Shown: piece after piece, positions 40,360 to 49,134 of the stretch | Numbering within the stretch: the stretch's first letter is position 1 | Layout of the letters: every line of letters starts with the position of its first letter | From: Streptomyces griseus | GTDB lineage: Bacteria; Actinomycetota; Actinomycetes; Streptomycetales; Streptomycetaceae | DNA length: 64,000 nucleotides | Assembly: GCF_001715295.1 (NCBI RefSeq) | Contig: NZ_MDKB01000001.1 | Coordinates: 1,484,968-1,548,967, forward strand | Direction of reading: 5' to 3' | Made by a program: the position numbers and the translations under genes | The notes under the pieces: model-generated | The model's input: only the letters and a program-made list of their open reading frames with translations | The model's database searches: none | Told to the model about the DNA's origin: nothing

Positions 40360-42405
40360 TCAGCGCAGGAAGGCCGCCGCCACACCGGCGTCGACCGGGA
40401 TGTGGAGCCCCGTGGTGTGTGTGAGGTCGCCACCGGTCAGCGCGAAGACGGCGTTGGCCACGTGCTCCGGCAGCACCTCGCGCTTGAGGAGGGTGCGCTG
40501 GGCGTAGAACTCCCCGAGCTCCTCCTCCTCGATGCCGTAGGTCGCCGCACGCTGGGCCCCCCACCCCGCGGCGAAGATCCCGGAGCCGCGCACCACACCG
40601 TCGGGGTTGACGCCGTTGACGCGGATCCCGTGCTCGCCGAGCTCGGCGGCCAGCAGCCTGACCTGGTGCGCCTGATCGGCCTTCGTGGCCGAGTACGCGA
40701 TGTTGTTCGGCCCCGCGAACACGGCGTTCTTGGAGGCGATGTAGACGATGTCACCACCGAGCTTCTGCGCCCGCATCACCCGTGCCGCCTCGCGGGAGAC
40801 CAGGAAGGAACCGCGCGCCATGATGTGGTGCTGCAGGTCCCAGTCCCGGGCGGTGGTCTCCAGCAGCGGCTTGGAGATGGAGATCCCGGCGTTGTTCACG
40901 ACCAGGTCAACGCCGCCGAAGGCCAGCACCGCCGCCTCGAACGCATCCGTGATCTGCTCCTCGTCCGTCACGTCGACCGTGATCGCCACGGCCTTGTCCG
41001 TCCCGCCGAGTTCCTCGGCCACCGCCGCGGCGTTCTCCGCGTTCAGGTCCGCGACGACGACGCAGGCACCCTCCGCCACCAGCCGGTGTGCGATGGCCCT
41101 GCCGATGCCCGATCCGGCTCCGGTCACCAGGGCGACCCGGGTGGCCAGCGCCTTGGGAGCGGGCATCCGGCGAAGCTTCGCCTCCTCCAGTTCCCAGTAC
41201 TCGATGCGGAACTTCTCGGATTCCTCGATCGGCGCGTACGAGGAGACGGCCTCGGCACCCCGCATCACGTTGATGGCGTTGAGGTAGAACTCCCCGGCCA
41301 CCCGGGCCGTCTGCTTGTCCTTCCCGAACGAGAACATGCCGACACCCGGCACCAGCACGATCGCCGGGTCCGCGCCGCGCATCGCGGGCGAGCCGGCGGT
41401 GGCGTGACGTCCGTAGTACGCGCGGTACGCCTCCCGGTACTCCTCATGGAGCGCCTCGAGCCGGGTCACCGCTTCGTCCAGCTGTGCGTCGGCGGGCAGG
41501 TCCAGGACCAGCGGGCTGACCTTGGTACGGAGGAAATGGTCGGGGCAGGAGGTGCCGAGCGCGGCGAGGCGCGGGTGTGCGGCGCGCGAGAGGAAGTCCA
41601 GGACGGGCGGCGCGTCGGTGAAGTGCCCGACCTGCGGACGGTCCGTGGACGCCAGGCCGCGGATCACCGGGGCGAGGGCGGCGGCCCGCTTCCGGCGCGC
41701 CGCCTCCGGGAGGGGCTCGCGACCTGGGAGCACGGGCCCGAACGGCTCCGCCGAGCCCTGCTCCGCCAGGAAGGTCTCGGCGGTCCGGATCATCCAGAGC
41801 GCGTTGCGTTCGCACTCCTCGGAGGTGTCGCCCCAGGCCGTGATGCCGTGTCCACCCAGCACCACGCCGACGGCGCGCGGATTGGCCTCCTTCACGGCGG
41901 CGATGTCCAGGCCGAGCTGGAAGCCGGGCCGGCGCCAGCCGACCCAGGCGACCTTGTCGCCGAAGCACCGCGCGGTCAGCCTCTCGCCGTCGGCCGCGCA
42001 CGCCAGAGCGATGCCCGAGTCCGGGTGCAGATGGTCGACGTGTGCCGCGTCGACGAGGGCGTGCATCGCCGTGTCGATCGACGGGGCCGCGCCTCCCTTG
42101 CCGTGGAGACAGTAGTCGAACGCCTGGACCATCTCGTCCTCGCGTTCCACCCCCGGGTACACGTCCTTGAGTGCGCGTACCCGGTCCAGCCGGAGCACGG
42201 CGAGCCCGGCCTCGGTCAGCGTGCCCAGATCGCCGCCCGAGCCCTTCACCCAGAGCAGTTCGGTCTCGCCGCCGGTGACCGGGTCGGTCTCCGAAGCCTT
42301 GGCTGAGGTGTTGCCGCCGGCGTAGTTGGTGTTGCGCGGGTCGGAGCCGATCCTGTGGGCGCGCTCCAGGAGCGCGGCGACTTCGGCGTGCGTCGCGGAG
42401 GTCAT
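40360..42405 (-). CDS. rhaEW: Bifunctional rhamnulose-1-phosphate aldolase/short-chain dehydrogenase
   Basis: A 681-residue fusion. The N-terminal class II aldolase/adducin part (about 1-400) has NTNYAGGNTSAK (25-36), HVDHLHPDSGIAL with zinc-type histidines (about 123-135) and GVVLGGHGITAWG. It cleaves L-rhamnulose 1-phosphate into DHAP and L-lactaldehyde. The C-terminal SDR (about 420-681) has the NAD motif TGAGSGIGRA (about 428) and active-site YSATK (about 569), expected to oxidise L-lactaldehyde to lactate. This matches RhaEW of Bacillus. AAGGA precedes ATG 42405. It lies 62 bases downstream of rhaI in one transcript. Confidence 0.92.
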   Translation of the reverse strand: MTSATHAEVAALLERAHRIGSDPRNTNYAGGNTSAKASETDPVTGGETELLWVKGSGGDLGTLTEAGLAVLRLDRVRALKDVYPGVEREDEMVQAFDYCLHGKGGAAPSIDTAMHALVDAAHVDHLHPDSGIALACAADGERLTARCFGDKVAWVGWRRPGFQLGLDIAAVKEANPRAVGVVLGGHGITAWGDTSEECERNALWMIRTAETFLAEQGSAEPFGPVLPGREPLPEAARRKRAAALAPVIRGLASTDRPQVGHFTDAPPVLDFLSRAAHPRLAALGTSCPDHFLRTKVSPLVLDLPADAQLDEAVTRLEALHEEYREAYRAYYGRHATAGSPAMRGADPAIVLVPGVGMFSFGKDKQTARVAGEFYLNAINVMRGAEAVSSYAPIEESEKFRIEYWELEEAKLRRMPAPKALATRVALVTGAGSGIGRAIAHRLVAEGACVVVADLNAENAAAVAEELGGTDKAVAITVDVTDEEQITDAFEAAVLAFGGVDLVVNNAGISISKPLLETTARDWDLQHHIMARGSFLVSREAARVMRAQKLGGDIVYIASKNAVFAGPNNIAYSATKADQAHQVRLLAAELGEHGIRVNGVNPDGVVRGSGIFAAGWGAQRAATYGIEEEELGEFYAQRTLLKREVLPEHVANAVFALTGGDLTHTTGLHIPVDAGVAAAFLR

Positions 42406-42467
42406 GAGGGGTCCTTCACGGTGGTGGGGCGGGCGGGTGTGCGGGACGTACGGTGCGGGAAGGGAGC

Positions 42468-43634
42468 TCAGGCGCCCCAGCCGGCCTGCTCGCCGCCGAC
42501 CCGCTCGGCGGCGATGCGCTCCTGGTTACCGGAGGCGAGATAGGCGGCGAACGGGTCGCGGTGGAGGCCCAGTTCCTCGCGCACCTCGGCGAGCAGCGGC
42601 CGGACGTCGGTGTTGAAGGCGTCCATCAGCGCACCGTTGGCGGCCAGGACGTCGCCGGACCGCTGCGCCGCGGCCAGCGACTCGGTGTCGATGAGCAGCG
42701 CCTTCGCCGTGGCCTCCTGCACGTTGGTGACGGAGCGGATGACGGCCGGGATCTTGGCCTCGATGTTGTGGCACTGGTCGAGCATGAAGTTGACGTTGCT
42801 CTCGGCCTTCAGACCGCCGTTCTTGACGACCTCGTGCATGATGCGGAACAGCTGGAACGGGTCGGCGGCGCCTGCCATCAGGTCGTCGTCCGCGTAGAAG
42901 CGGGAGTTGAAGTCGAACGCGCCCAGTTTTCCCTCGCGCAGCAGGAAGGCCACGATGAACTCGATGTTGGTGCCCGGCGCGTGGTGGCCGGTGTCCACGA
43001 CGACCTGTGCTTTGGGGCCGAGCTTGAGGCAGTGGGCGTACGAGGTGCCCCAGTCCGGCACGTCGGTGGCGTAGAACGCCGGCTCGAACAGTTTGTACTC
43101 CAGCAGCATCCGCTGATCGTCCCCGAGCCGTTCGTACACCTCGGCGAGAGCGTCCGCCAGCCGGTCCTGACGGCTCGCGATGTCGTCCTGGCCGGGGTAG
43201 TTGGTGCCGTCGGAGAACCACAGTTTGAGGTCGGGGGAGCCGGTGGCGTCCATGATGTCGACGCACTCGAGCAGGTGGTCGGTGGCCTTGCGCCGGACCG
43301 TGGGATCCGGGTGGGTGACCGAGCCCAGTCTGAAGTCGTCGTCCTGGAAGACGTTGGAGTTGATGGCGCCGATGCGCAGCCCCAGATCCTCCGCGTGCCG
43401 GGTGAGCGCGGTGTAGTCCTCGACCCTGTCCCACGGGATGTGCAGGGAGACCTTCGGTGCGACGCCGGTGTACCGGTGCACCTGAGCGGCGTCCGCCAGC
43501 TTCTCGAAGGGGTCGCGGGGGATTCCGGGCTGGGCGAAGACCTTGAAGCGGGTCCCGGAGTTTCCGTAACCCCAGGAAGGCGTCTCGATGAGCTGGGACT
43601 TCAGGGCTGCCTTGACGGCCGACACATCAGACAT
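42468..43634 (-). CDS. rhaI: L-rhamnose isomerase (RhaI, Pseudomonas/Sinorhizobium type)
   Basis: A 388-residue TIM-barrel xylose-isomerase-like enzyme converting L-rhamnose to L-rhamnulose with Mn or Co. Typical residues are HIPWDRVEDY, KLWFSDGTNYPGQDD, the metal-binding MLLEYKLFEPAFYATDVPDW, VVVDTGHHAPGTNIEFIVA, and GAFDFNSRFYADDDLMAG. This is the RhaI family, not E. coli RhaA. ATG 43634 follows GAGG by 5 bases; GTG 43640 is less likely. It is the promoter-proximal gene of the rhamnose operon. Confidence 0.93.
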   Translation of the reverse strand: MSDVSAVKAALKSQLIETPSWGYGNSGTRFKVFAQPGIPRDPFEKLADAAQVHRYTGVAPKVSLHIPWDRVEDYTALTRHAEDLGLRIGAINSNVFQDDDFRLGSVTHPDPTVRRKATDHLLECVDIMDATGSPDLKLWFSDGTNYPGQDDIASRQDRLADALAEVYERLGDDQRMLLEYKLFEPAFYATDVPDWGTSYAHCLKLGPKAQVVVDTGHHAPGTNIEFIVAFLLREGKLGAFDFNSRFYADDDLMAGAADPFQLFRIMHEVVKNGGLKAESNVNFMLDQCHNIEAKIPAVIRSVTNVQEATAKALLIDTESLAAAQRSGDVLAANGALMDAFNTDVRPLLAEVREELGLHRDPFAAYLASGNQERIAAERVGGEQAGWGA

Positions 43635-43683
43635 GAGCACCTCGTAAGCAGAGTCATCCGGCGACCGGTCAGGATCGGGGATG

Positions 43684-43695
43684 TGAATCGTTTCA
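43684..43695. promoter_or_regulatory. LacI-type operator O1 of the rhamnose operon
   Basis: TGAATCGTTTCA fits the dyad TGAA(A/T)CG(A/T)TTCA seen for LacI-family regulators. It lies just downstream of the predicted transcription start (about 43699), where a bound repressor would block elongation. Confidence 0.6.
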
Positions 43696-43705
43696 TCCGG
43701 ACCGT

Positions 43706-43735
43706 ACGCTAGGTTTCAGCTCTGTCGCTAGTCAA
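43706..43735 (-). promoter_or_regulatory. Promoter of rhaI-rhaEW(-rhaB)
   Basis: On the reverse strand, TTGACT (43735-43730), an 18-base spacer and TAGCGT (43711-43706), both close to the Streptomyces HrdB consensus. The start is predicted near 43699, about 65 bases before ATG 43634. Confidence 0.65.
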
Positions 43736-43760
43736 GCGGCCCGTCTGGTTCTTCTTGATT

Positions 43761-43772
43761 TGAATCAATTCA
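43761..43772. promoter_or_regulatory. Second LacI-type dyad O2 upstream of the rha promoter
   Basis: TGAATCAATTCA has perfect TGAAT/ATTCA arms. It lies about 26 bases upstream of the -35 element and 77 bases centre-to-centre from O1. The surrounding AT-rich stretch is unusual for this DNA. A repression loop or an activator site is possible. Confidence 0.5.
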
Positions 43773-44110
43773 CATCAGGCCTCCGCACAGAGTCCGGGAC
43801 GGCTGCGCGGACGAGGTGGGGGGAGCCCCGGCCGCCCCGACACGCCGCGGCCCGCTCGACGAGCTCTTCCGGGGCCATGGACAGACACTGAGTGCGTGGG
43901 AAGGGCGCTTCGACACCACGCGCATCGCGAGGGGCAAACACCCCGGACCGCTCCAAGCGGCGGGCCCGTGGACGCCCGGCGACGCCGCCGGGCAGAGCTC
44001 CACTTCCTCGATCCGGTGCCCACCCGGCCCGTCCGCGACCGGGGGGCCCGCACAGACGCGAGGCCCTGGCGGCAGGGCTCCGGGCCTCAGGAGCTGACGG
44101 GAGATACCCC
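43773..44110. other. 338-base region without a supported gene
   Basis: Neither strand has a frame with a ribosome site and recognisable protein. A LacI-family regulator would often be expected divergent to the rha operon, but none is here. Confidence 0.5.
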
Positions 44111-44563
44111 ATGGAGAAGGTCTTCGAGCTGTACATCCGCACCACGCCCGAGCGACTCTGGGAGGCGATCACCGACCCCGAGATCAGAAGCAAGTACAAC
44201 TTCGGCGCCCGCGTCACCTCCGACTGGACGCCGGGCTCGCACTTCGAGATGAGTGCCCCGGGGGCCGGTGGTCCACTCGGCGAGGGCCGGAACCTGGAGG
44301 TCGACCCGCCCCGCAGACTGGTCCAGAGCATGGTGGCCCTCTGGAGCGACGAGGTGAAGAGCGAAGGGCCGACCCGCGTCACGTGGGAGATCGAGCCCGT
44401 CGGCGACTCCTGCCGCCTGACCGTCACCCACGACGAGCTGCGCGAGGGCGCCGACGACCAGTTGTACGGCGGCTGGCCGATGGTCCTCTCCGGGCTGAAG
44501 ACCTGGCTCGAGACGGGTGAGCTCCTGACGACACCCGGATCCCTGATGTACAGCGGTCAGTAG
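44111..44563 (+). CDS. SRPBCC/AHSA1-domain protein
   Basis: A 150-residue START-like helix-grip fold of the AHSA1 type. Key features are ELYIRTTPERLWEAITDPEI at the N-terminus, a GRNLEVDPPRRLVQSM strand, TRVTWEIEPVGDSCRLTVTH and the C-terminal helix GGWPMVLSGLKTWLETGE. It should bind a hydrophobic small molecule. ArsR-family regulators often accompany this family, but none is adjacent. ATG 44111 lacks a clear ribosome site, so it may be leaderless or read weakly. Confidence 0.85.
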   Translation: MEKVFELYIRTTPERLWEAITDPEIRSKYNFGARVTSDWTPGSHFEMSAPGAGGPLGEGRNLEVDPPRRLVQSMVALWSDEVKSEGPTRVTWEIEPVGDSCRLTVTHDELREGADDQLYGGWPMVLSGLKTWLETGELLTTPGSLMYSGQ

Positions 44564-44642
44564 CCACTGCCGGGCGGTGGGTGATCCCCGCGCAGCCGGA
44601 TCACCCACCGCGGCCCCCGCGCGGTTGCCCGAACGCATCCGC

Positions 44643-44870
44643 TCAGCGGTCCGAACCCGTCAGGCTCGGGCGCAGAGCCCGTACGGCGGCGAAGAGCCGT
44701 TCCTCGTTCCCCGCGAAGCCCGCGCTGCGCAGAGCCGCGTCCGCCTCCTCGATCGGGGAAGCCAGCAGCGGCATGTACAGAGGGGCGTCGGACGGTTCGG
44801 CCAGGGCGGCACGCGTCGCCTCCAGTAGACGGACGTACGCCTGGGCCGCGGCGATCTCGTCGTTGCGCAT
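44643..44870 (-). CDS. Small conserved hypothetical protein
   Basis: A 75-residue, soluble, mostly helical protein (MRNDEIAAAQAYVRLLEATR at the start, then EEADAALRSAGFAGNEERLF). No family is recognised. Codon use is coding-like. It reads in the same direction as the gene above it with an 87-base gap. Confidence 0.6.
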   Translation of the reverse strand: MRNDEIAAAQAYVRLLEATRAALAEPSDAPLYMPLLASPIEEADAALRSAGFAGNEERLFAAVRALRPSLTGSDR

Positions 44871-44957
44871 GTCAGCATCTCCCGCTCAGAGGTGTCGGAC
44901 CGTCAAGCATCTCCCACGGGTCTGACAACGCGCCTTTCCCGCACCTGGAAGGCCTGC

Positions 44958-45449
44958 TCAGGCGGGCCCGCTCCGCCGCTCGGCCGACGGCGGTTCCACT
45001 TCCAGGAAGCGCCGCCGGCGCGGCCCCCGGTACATCAGTACCGTCCAGCCGAGCCGCCGCAGCACCGTCGTGCACCCGGCCAGCGCCCCTTCCTCCTCGT
45101 GGGCCGCTCCGCCGCCCGCTGGACCGACCCACTCGACCCGTACGGAACGGGGGGTCTCGCCCTCGCATACGCGGTAGCCCGTCACCGTCCGCCGTCCGGT
45201 CGGACCGACCGCGGAGGCGGAGATCCCGGCGGCCTCCAGAGCCAGCGCCACCGCCCGCACCGGCCGGCGCAGCTCCCACTCCGCGGGTACGCCTTCCGGG
45301 TCCGGGTGGCGCGCGTTCGTGAGCCGCCTGATCTGCATCATGCCCTCGAACGCCGCACGCACCGCACCCTCACGTCCGGTCCCCGGCACGGTCATGGCCG
45401 GCCCGTCCCCGGTCGCCGGATCGAACCCGCCGTCCCGCGACGTGTCCAT
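44958..45449 (-). CDS. Hypothetical protein, unknown function
   Basis: A 163-residue protein. After a disordered N-terminus (1-30) come a helix (GAVRAAFEGMMQIRRLTNAR) and two alpha/beta elements: RAVALALEAAGISASAVGPTGRRTVTGYRV and LAGCTTVLRRLGWTVLMYRG. No recognised domain. ATG 45449 is preceded by GAAGGGGG. It is divergent from the pentapeptide-repeat gene. Confidence 0.62.
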   Translation of the reverse strand: MDTSRDGGFDPATGDGPAMTVPGTGREGAVRAAFEGMMQIRRLTNARHPDPEGVPAEWELRRPVRAVALALEAAGISASAVGPTGRRTVTGYRVCEGETPRSVRVEWVGPAGGGAAHEEEGALAGCTTVLRRLGWTVLMYRGPRRRRFLEVEPPSAERRSGPA

Positions 45450-45568
45450 GTGCCCCCTTCCCTCGCCCCTCCGCGTGCCAGTCTGCACCCGTCCACCGAC
45501 AGCGGGGCCTCATGGAGCCGTACCCCGATAAACTCGCGCTCCCAGCACACACCGGAGGAAACGCGCAC

Positions 45569-46438
45569 GTGCCCGACAACGATCCGATCGCCGCACCCGC
45601 CACCGACCGGGCCTCGCTGCGCGCCGACTGCGCGAACTGCTTCGGGCTGTGCTGCGTCGCGCTGACGCTGACCGCGTCCGCCGACTTCGCGATCGACAAG
45701 GACGCGGGTGAGCCGTGCCGCAACCTCCAGGACGACTTCCGTTGCGGCATACACACCCGGCTGCGGTCGGCGGGCTTCTCCGGGTGCACGGTGTACGACT
45801 GCTTCGGCGCCGGCCAGAAGGTCTCCCAGGAGACCTACGGCGGCACGGACTGGAGGCGCGCACCGGACACCGCTCCGCAGATGTTCGAGGTCTTCCCGGT
45901 GATGCGGCAGCTCCACGAACTCCTCTGGTACCTCACCGAAGCCCTCACACTGCCCGCCGCCGCACCCGTGCACGAGGAGCTCCGCGGCGCCCTGGCCGCC
46001 ACCGAACGTCTCACGCGCGCCGACGCGGAGGAACTCGCCGCGCTGGACGTCTCCGCACACCGCGAGCAGGTCGCCGCACTGCTGCTGCGCACCAGTGAAC
46101 TCGTGCGCAGCACGCTTCCCCGGGGCAGGAAGCGCGACAAGCGCGTCCGCCGGGGAGCCGATCTCATGGGCGCCCGCCTCGAGGACGCCGATCTGCGCGG
46201 CGCCGACCTGCGCGGGGCCTACCTCATCGCGGCCGACCTGAGGGGTGCCGACCTCCGCGGCGCCGACCTCATCGGCGCGGACTTCCGCGACGCCCAGCTC
46301 TCGGACGCCGACCTCACCGGGGCGCTCTTCGTCACCCAGACCCAGCTGAACGCGGCGAAGGGCAACACCGCCACCCAGCTGCCGCGGTCCCTGGCCCGGC
46401 CCACCCACTGGTCCGGCGCCGGGCCTGAGGCCGGCTGA
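45569..46438 (+). CDS. Cys-cluster (YkgJ-like) domain joined to pentapeptide repeats
   Basis: A 289-residue protein. Residues 17-85 hold eight cysteines (21, 24, 28, 29, 50, 59, 73, 78) in a CxxCxxxCC...C...C...C....C pattern, like the zinc/iron-chelating YkgJ family. Residues about 100-185 are helical. Residues about 196-254 contain A(D/N)LxG pentapeptide repeats (GADLRGADLRGAYLIAADLR) forming a right-handed quadrilateral beta-helix. The combination suggests a metal- or cluster-binding domain displayed with a binding scaffold. GTG 45569 is chosen because GGAGGAA lies 8 bases upstream; ATG 45512 has no ribosome site. Confidence 0.8.
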   Translation: MPDNDPIAAPATDRASLRADCANCFGLCCVALTLTASADFAIDKDAGEPCRNLQDDFRCGIHTRLRSAGFSGCTVYDCFGAGQKVSQETYGGTDWRRAPDTAPQMFEVFPVMRQLHELLWYLTEALTLPAAAPVHEELRGALAATERLTRADAEELAALDVSAHREQVAALLLRTSELVRSTLPRGRKRDKRVRRGADLMGARLEDADLRGADLRGAYLIAADLRGADLRGADLIGADFRDAQLSDADLTGALFVTQTQLNAAKGNTATQLPRSLARPTHWSGAGPEAG

Positions 46439-46655
46439 GCGGTGTGCCGGGCGGCACCGGCACCGGTGGCCGCGAGGTCCGAGCCGCGTGCCTTCCGGCG
46501 TACTCCGGCGTGCGCCGGTGCTCCTCGACTGCGGCACGCCGGTGTTGTCGGCCTGACGAATCGGTTCTGCGGTCGGTGGCGCGGATGGGGACCTTCCGCC
46601 TGGGCACCTATGGGGTGAGAAACGGAACCCCAGCGCCTACTCGGAGGTGGTGGCC

Positions 46656-47207
46656 GTGCTGCACGGCGTCGATGTGAGCTCCCACCAGACCGACTTCGAC
46701 ACGGACGGGGTGGACTTCGTCTTCATCAAGGCCACCGAAGGCCGTTCGTACGTCAACCCGAGACTCGACGGACAGATCGCGCGGGCCAGGAAGGCCGGGT
46801 GCGTGGTCGGCTTCTACCACTTCCTCTGGCCCGGGAACGCCGAGCAGCAGGCCGCCTACTTCGTCGAGGGGACACCGGAGAAGCCGGGCGACCTGCTCGC
46901 CGCCGACTGGGAACGGACCGGCGACGGGACGCACGCGAGCAGCAAGGACAAGGACCGCTTCATCCGTGAGGTGAAACGTCTGAGGCCCCACCACCGCGTC
47001 CTCCTGTACTGCAACCGGTCGTTCTGGCGCACCTACGACACGAGCTCCTACGCGGGCGACGGACTCTGGATCGCCGACCACGTCACGGCCGGGGAGCCGC
47101 GCATCGAGGCGCGCTGGCGCGTGCACCAGTACACCGACACGCCGTTGGACAGGAACGTGGCCGACTTCTCCTCGCGGGATGCCATGCGCTCCTGGGGCGG
47201 CGCCTGA
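46656..47207 (+). CDS. Glycoside hydrolase family 25 muramidase without signal peptide
   Basis: A 183-residue GH25 (1,4-beta-N-acetylmuramidase) catalytic domain. It opens with GVDVSSHQTDFDTDGVDFVF, where the first aspartate lies in the catalytic barrel, then IKATEG, GFYHFLWPGNAEQQAAYF, and LAADWERTGDG with the expected D-x-E acidic pair, and ends DRNVADFSS. There is no export signal or wall-binding module. GGAGG positions GTG 46656 as the start; GTG 46647 and 46650 are possible. It could be released by lysis, or act on internal material or prophage-like particles. Confidence 0.85.
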   Translation: MLHGVDVSSHQTDFDTDGVDFVFIKATEGRSYVNPRLDGQIARARKAGCVVGFYHFLWPGNAEQQAAYFVEGTPEKPGDLLAADWERTGDGTHASSKDKDRFIREVKRLRPHHRVLLYCNRSFWRTYDTSSYAGDGLWIADHVTAGEPRIEARWRVHQYTDTPLDRNVADFSSRDAMRSWGGA

Positions 47208-47365
47208 CGAGGCACGTCAACGCGCGCGTCTCCGCCATCGGCCAATCGGGTGTCCTTTGCCAGCCGGTGGGGGAGCGCTGACGGGGATAGCGCGCGGTTC
47301 CGCCGAAGGGGGGTCCATCCTGGTCGCCGAGTCAGCATCCGGCCGTCGACCGAAGGAGTGCCGCA

Positions 47366-49096
47366 GTGACGACGAGGGGCCCCTCAACATCGGTGGAAGC
47401 CGATACCGCCTACGAGGACGAACTGCCCGTTCGGAGTCGTCGGCCGGGAAACGTGGTCGTCAAGTGGCTGACCACCACGGACCACAAGACGATCGGCACG
47501 CTCTACCTGACCACCTCGTTCGCCTTCTTCCTGTTCGGCGGCGTGCTGGCGCTCGTGATGCGCGCCGAACTCGCCCGTCCAGGCACGCAGTTGATGTCGA
47601 ACGAGCAGTACAACCAGGCGTTCACGATGCACGGCACGATCATGCTGCTGATGTTCGCGACGCCGCTGTTCGCCGGCTTCGCGAACTGGATCATGCCGCT
47701 GCAGATCGGCGCGCCCGACGTGGCGTTCCCGCGGCTGAACATGTTCGCCTACTGGCTGTACCTCATCGGGTCGAGCATCGCGGTCTCCGGGTTCCTGACA
47801 CCCCAGGGAGCCGCCGACTTCGGCTGGTTCGCCTACACGCCGCTGTCCGACGTGATCCGCTCACCCGGCGTCGGCGCCGATCTCTGGATCATGGGTCTGG
47901 CCTTCTCCGGGTTCGGCACGATCCTCGGTTCGGTCAACTTCATCACCACGATCATCTGCATGCGGGCCCCCGGCATGACGATGTTCCGTATGCCGATCTT
48001 CACGTGGAACGTCCTGCTGACCGCTGTCCTGGTCCTGCTCGCCTTCCCGGTCCTGGCCGGTGCGCTTCTCGCACTGGAGGTGGACCGCAAGTTCGGCGCA
48101 CACATCTTCGACCCTGCCAACGGCGGCCCGTTGCTGTGGCAGCACCTCTTCTGGTTCTTCGGCCATCCGGAGGTGTACATCATCGCCCTGCCGTTCTTCG
48201 GGATCGTCTCCGAGATCATTCCGGTCTTCAGCCGGAAGCCGATCTTCGGTTATGTCGGTCTGATCAGTGCGACGATCGCCATCGCCGGCCTCTCGGTGAC
48301 GGTGTGGGCGCACCACATGTTCGTCACGGGCGGAGTGCTGCTGCCGTTCTTCTCGTTCATGTCGTTCCTGATCGCCGTGCCGACCGGTGTGAAGTTCTTC
48401 AACTGGATCGGCACGATGTGGAAGGGGTCGTTGTCCTTCGAGACGCCGATGCTGTGGTCCATCGGCTTCCTCGTCACGTTCCTCTTCGGTGGCCTGACCG
48501 GCGTTCTTCTGGCCTCGCCGCCGATGGACTTCCACGTCTCCGATTCGTATTTCATCGTCGCGCACTTCCACTACACGGTGTTCGGCACCGTTGTCTTCGC
48601 CATGTTCGCCGGCTTCTACTTCTGGTGGCCCAAGTTCTCCGGCAAGATGCTCGACGAACGCCTGGGGAAGATGCATTTCTGGACGCTGTTCGTCGGATTC
48701 CACGGCACGTTCCTGGTCCAGCACTGGCTCGGTGCGGAAGGGATGCCGCGTCGTTACGCGGACTACCTCGCCGCCGACGGTTTCACCGCGCTGAACACCA
48801 TCTCGACCATCTCCTCGTTCGTGCTGGGGCTGTCGATGCTGCCGTTCCTCTACAACGTGTGGAGGGCCACCCTGTACGGCAGGAAGGTCGAGGTCGACGA
48901 CCCGTGGGGCTACGGCCGGTCGCTCGAATGGGCGACGTCGTGCCCGCCCCCGCGGCACAACTTCCTGACGCTGCCGCGGATCCGCTCCGAGTCCCCGGCG
49001 TTCGACCTCCATCACCCCGCGATCCGCGCCCTCGAGGAAGCGGTGACCCGCCCCGACGAGTCCGTCACGGTCGCGCCGGGTGACAAGCAGGTCTGA
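47366..49096 (+). CDS. ctaD: Cytochrome c oxidase subunit I (aa3-type), stand-alone copy
   Basis: A 576-residue haem-copper oxidase subunit I with about 12 membrane helices. [12 protein letters not shown] starts the core, MHGTIMLL carries a haem ligand histidine, and [11 protein letters not shown] contains the CuB histidine, glutamate and tyrosine of type A1 oxidases. [10 protein letters not shown] gives the CuB His-His pair, and [12 protein letters not shown] gives the haem a and a3 ligands. It reduces O2 to water and pumps protons. Subunits II-IV are not adjacent, so this is a second, separate ctaD that presumably uses subunits encoded elsewhere. Confidence 0.95.
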   Translation: MTTRGPSTSVEADTAYEDELPVRSRRPGNVVVKWLTTTDHKTIGTLYLTTSFAFFLFGGVLALVMRAELARPGTQLMSNEQYNQAFTMHGTIMLLMFATPLFAGFANWIMPLQIGAPDVAFPRLNMFAYWLYLIGSSIAVSGFLTPQGAADFGWFAYTPLSDVIRSPGVGADLWIMGLAFSGFGTILGSVNFITTIICMRAPGMTMFRMPIFTWNVLLTAVLVLLAFPVLAGALLALEVDRKFGAHIFDPANGGPLLWQHLFWFFGHPEVYIIALPFFGIVSEIIPVFSRKPIFGYVGLISATIAIAGLSVTVWAHHMFVTGGVLLPFFSFMSFLIAVPTGVKFFNWIGTMWKGSLSFETPMLWSIGFLVTFLFGGLTGVLLASPPMDFHVSDSYFIVAHFHYTVFGTVVFAMFAGFYFWWPKFSGKMLDERLGKMHFWTLFVGFHGTFLVQHWLGAEGMPRRYADYLAADGFTALNTISTISSFVLGLSMLPFLYNVWRATLYGRKVEVDDPWGYGRSLEWATSCPPPRHNFLTLPRIRSESPAFDLHHPAIRALEEAVTRPDESVTVAPGDKQV

Positions 49097-49134
49097 ACGT
49101 CCGGTGGACGACGACCCCTTGAGAGGTGGACGGC

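Noticed and set aside
40354..42306. 650-codon forward frame antisense to the aldolase/dehydrogenase
   Set aside because: The reverse-strand product is an unmistakable two-domain enzyme; the forward frame is its shadow.
43765..44427. Reverse-strand frame between rhaI and the SRPBCC gene, considered as a missing LacI regulator
   Set aside because: The translation shows no HTH or periplasmic-binding fold and overlaps the SRPBCC gene antisense.
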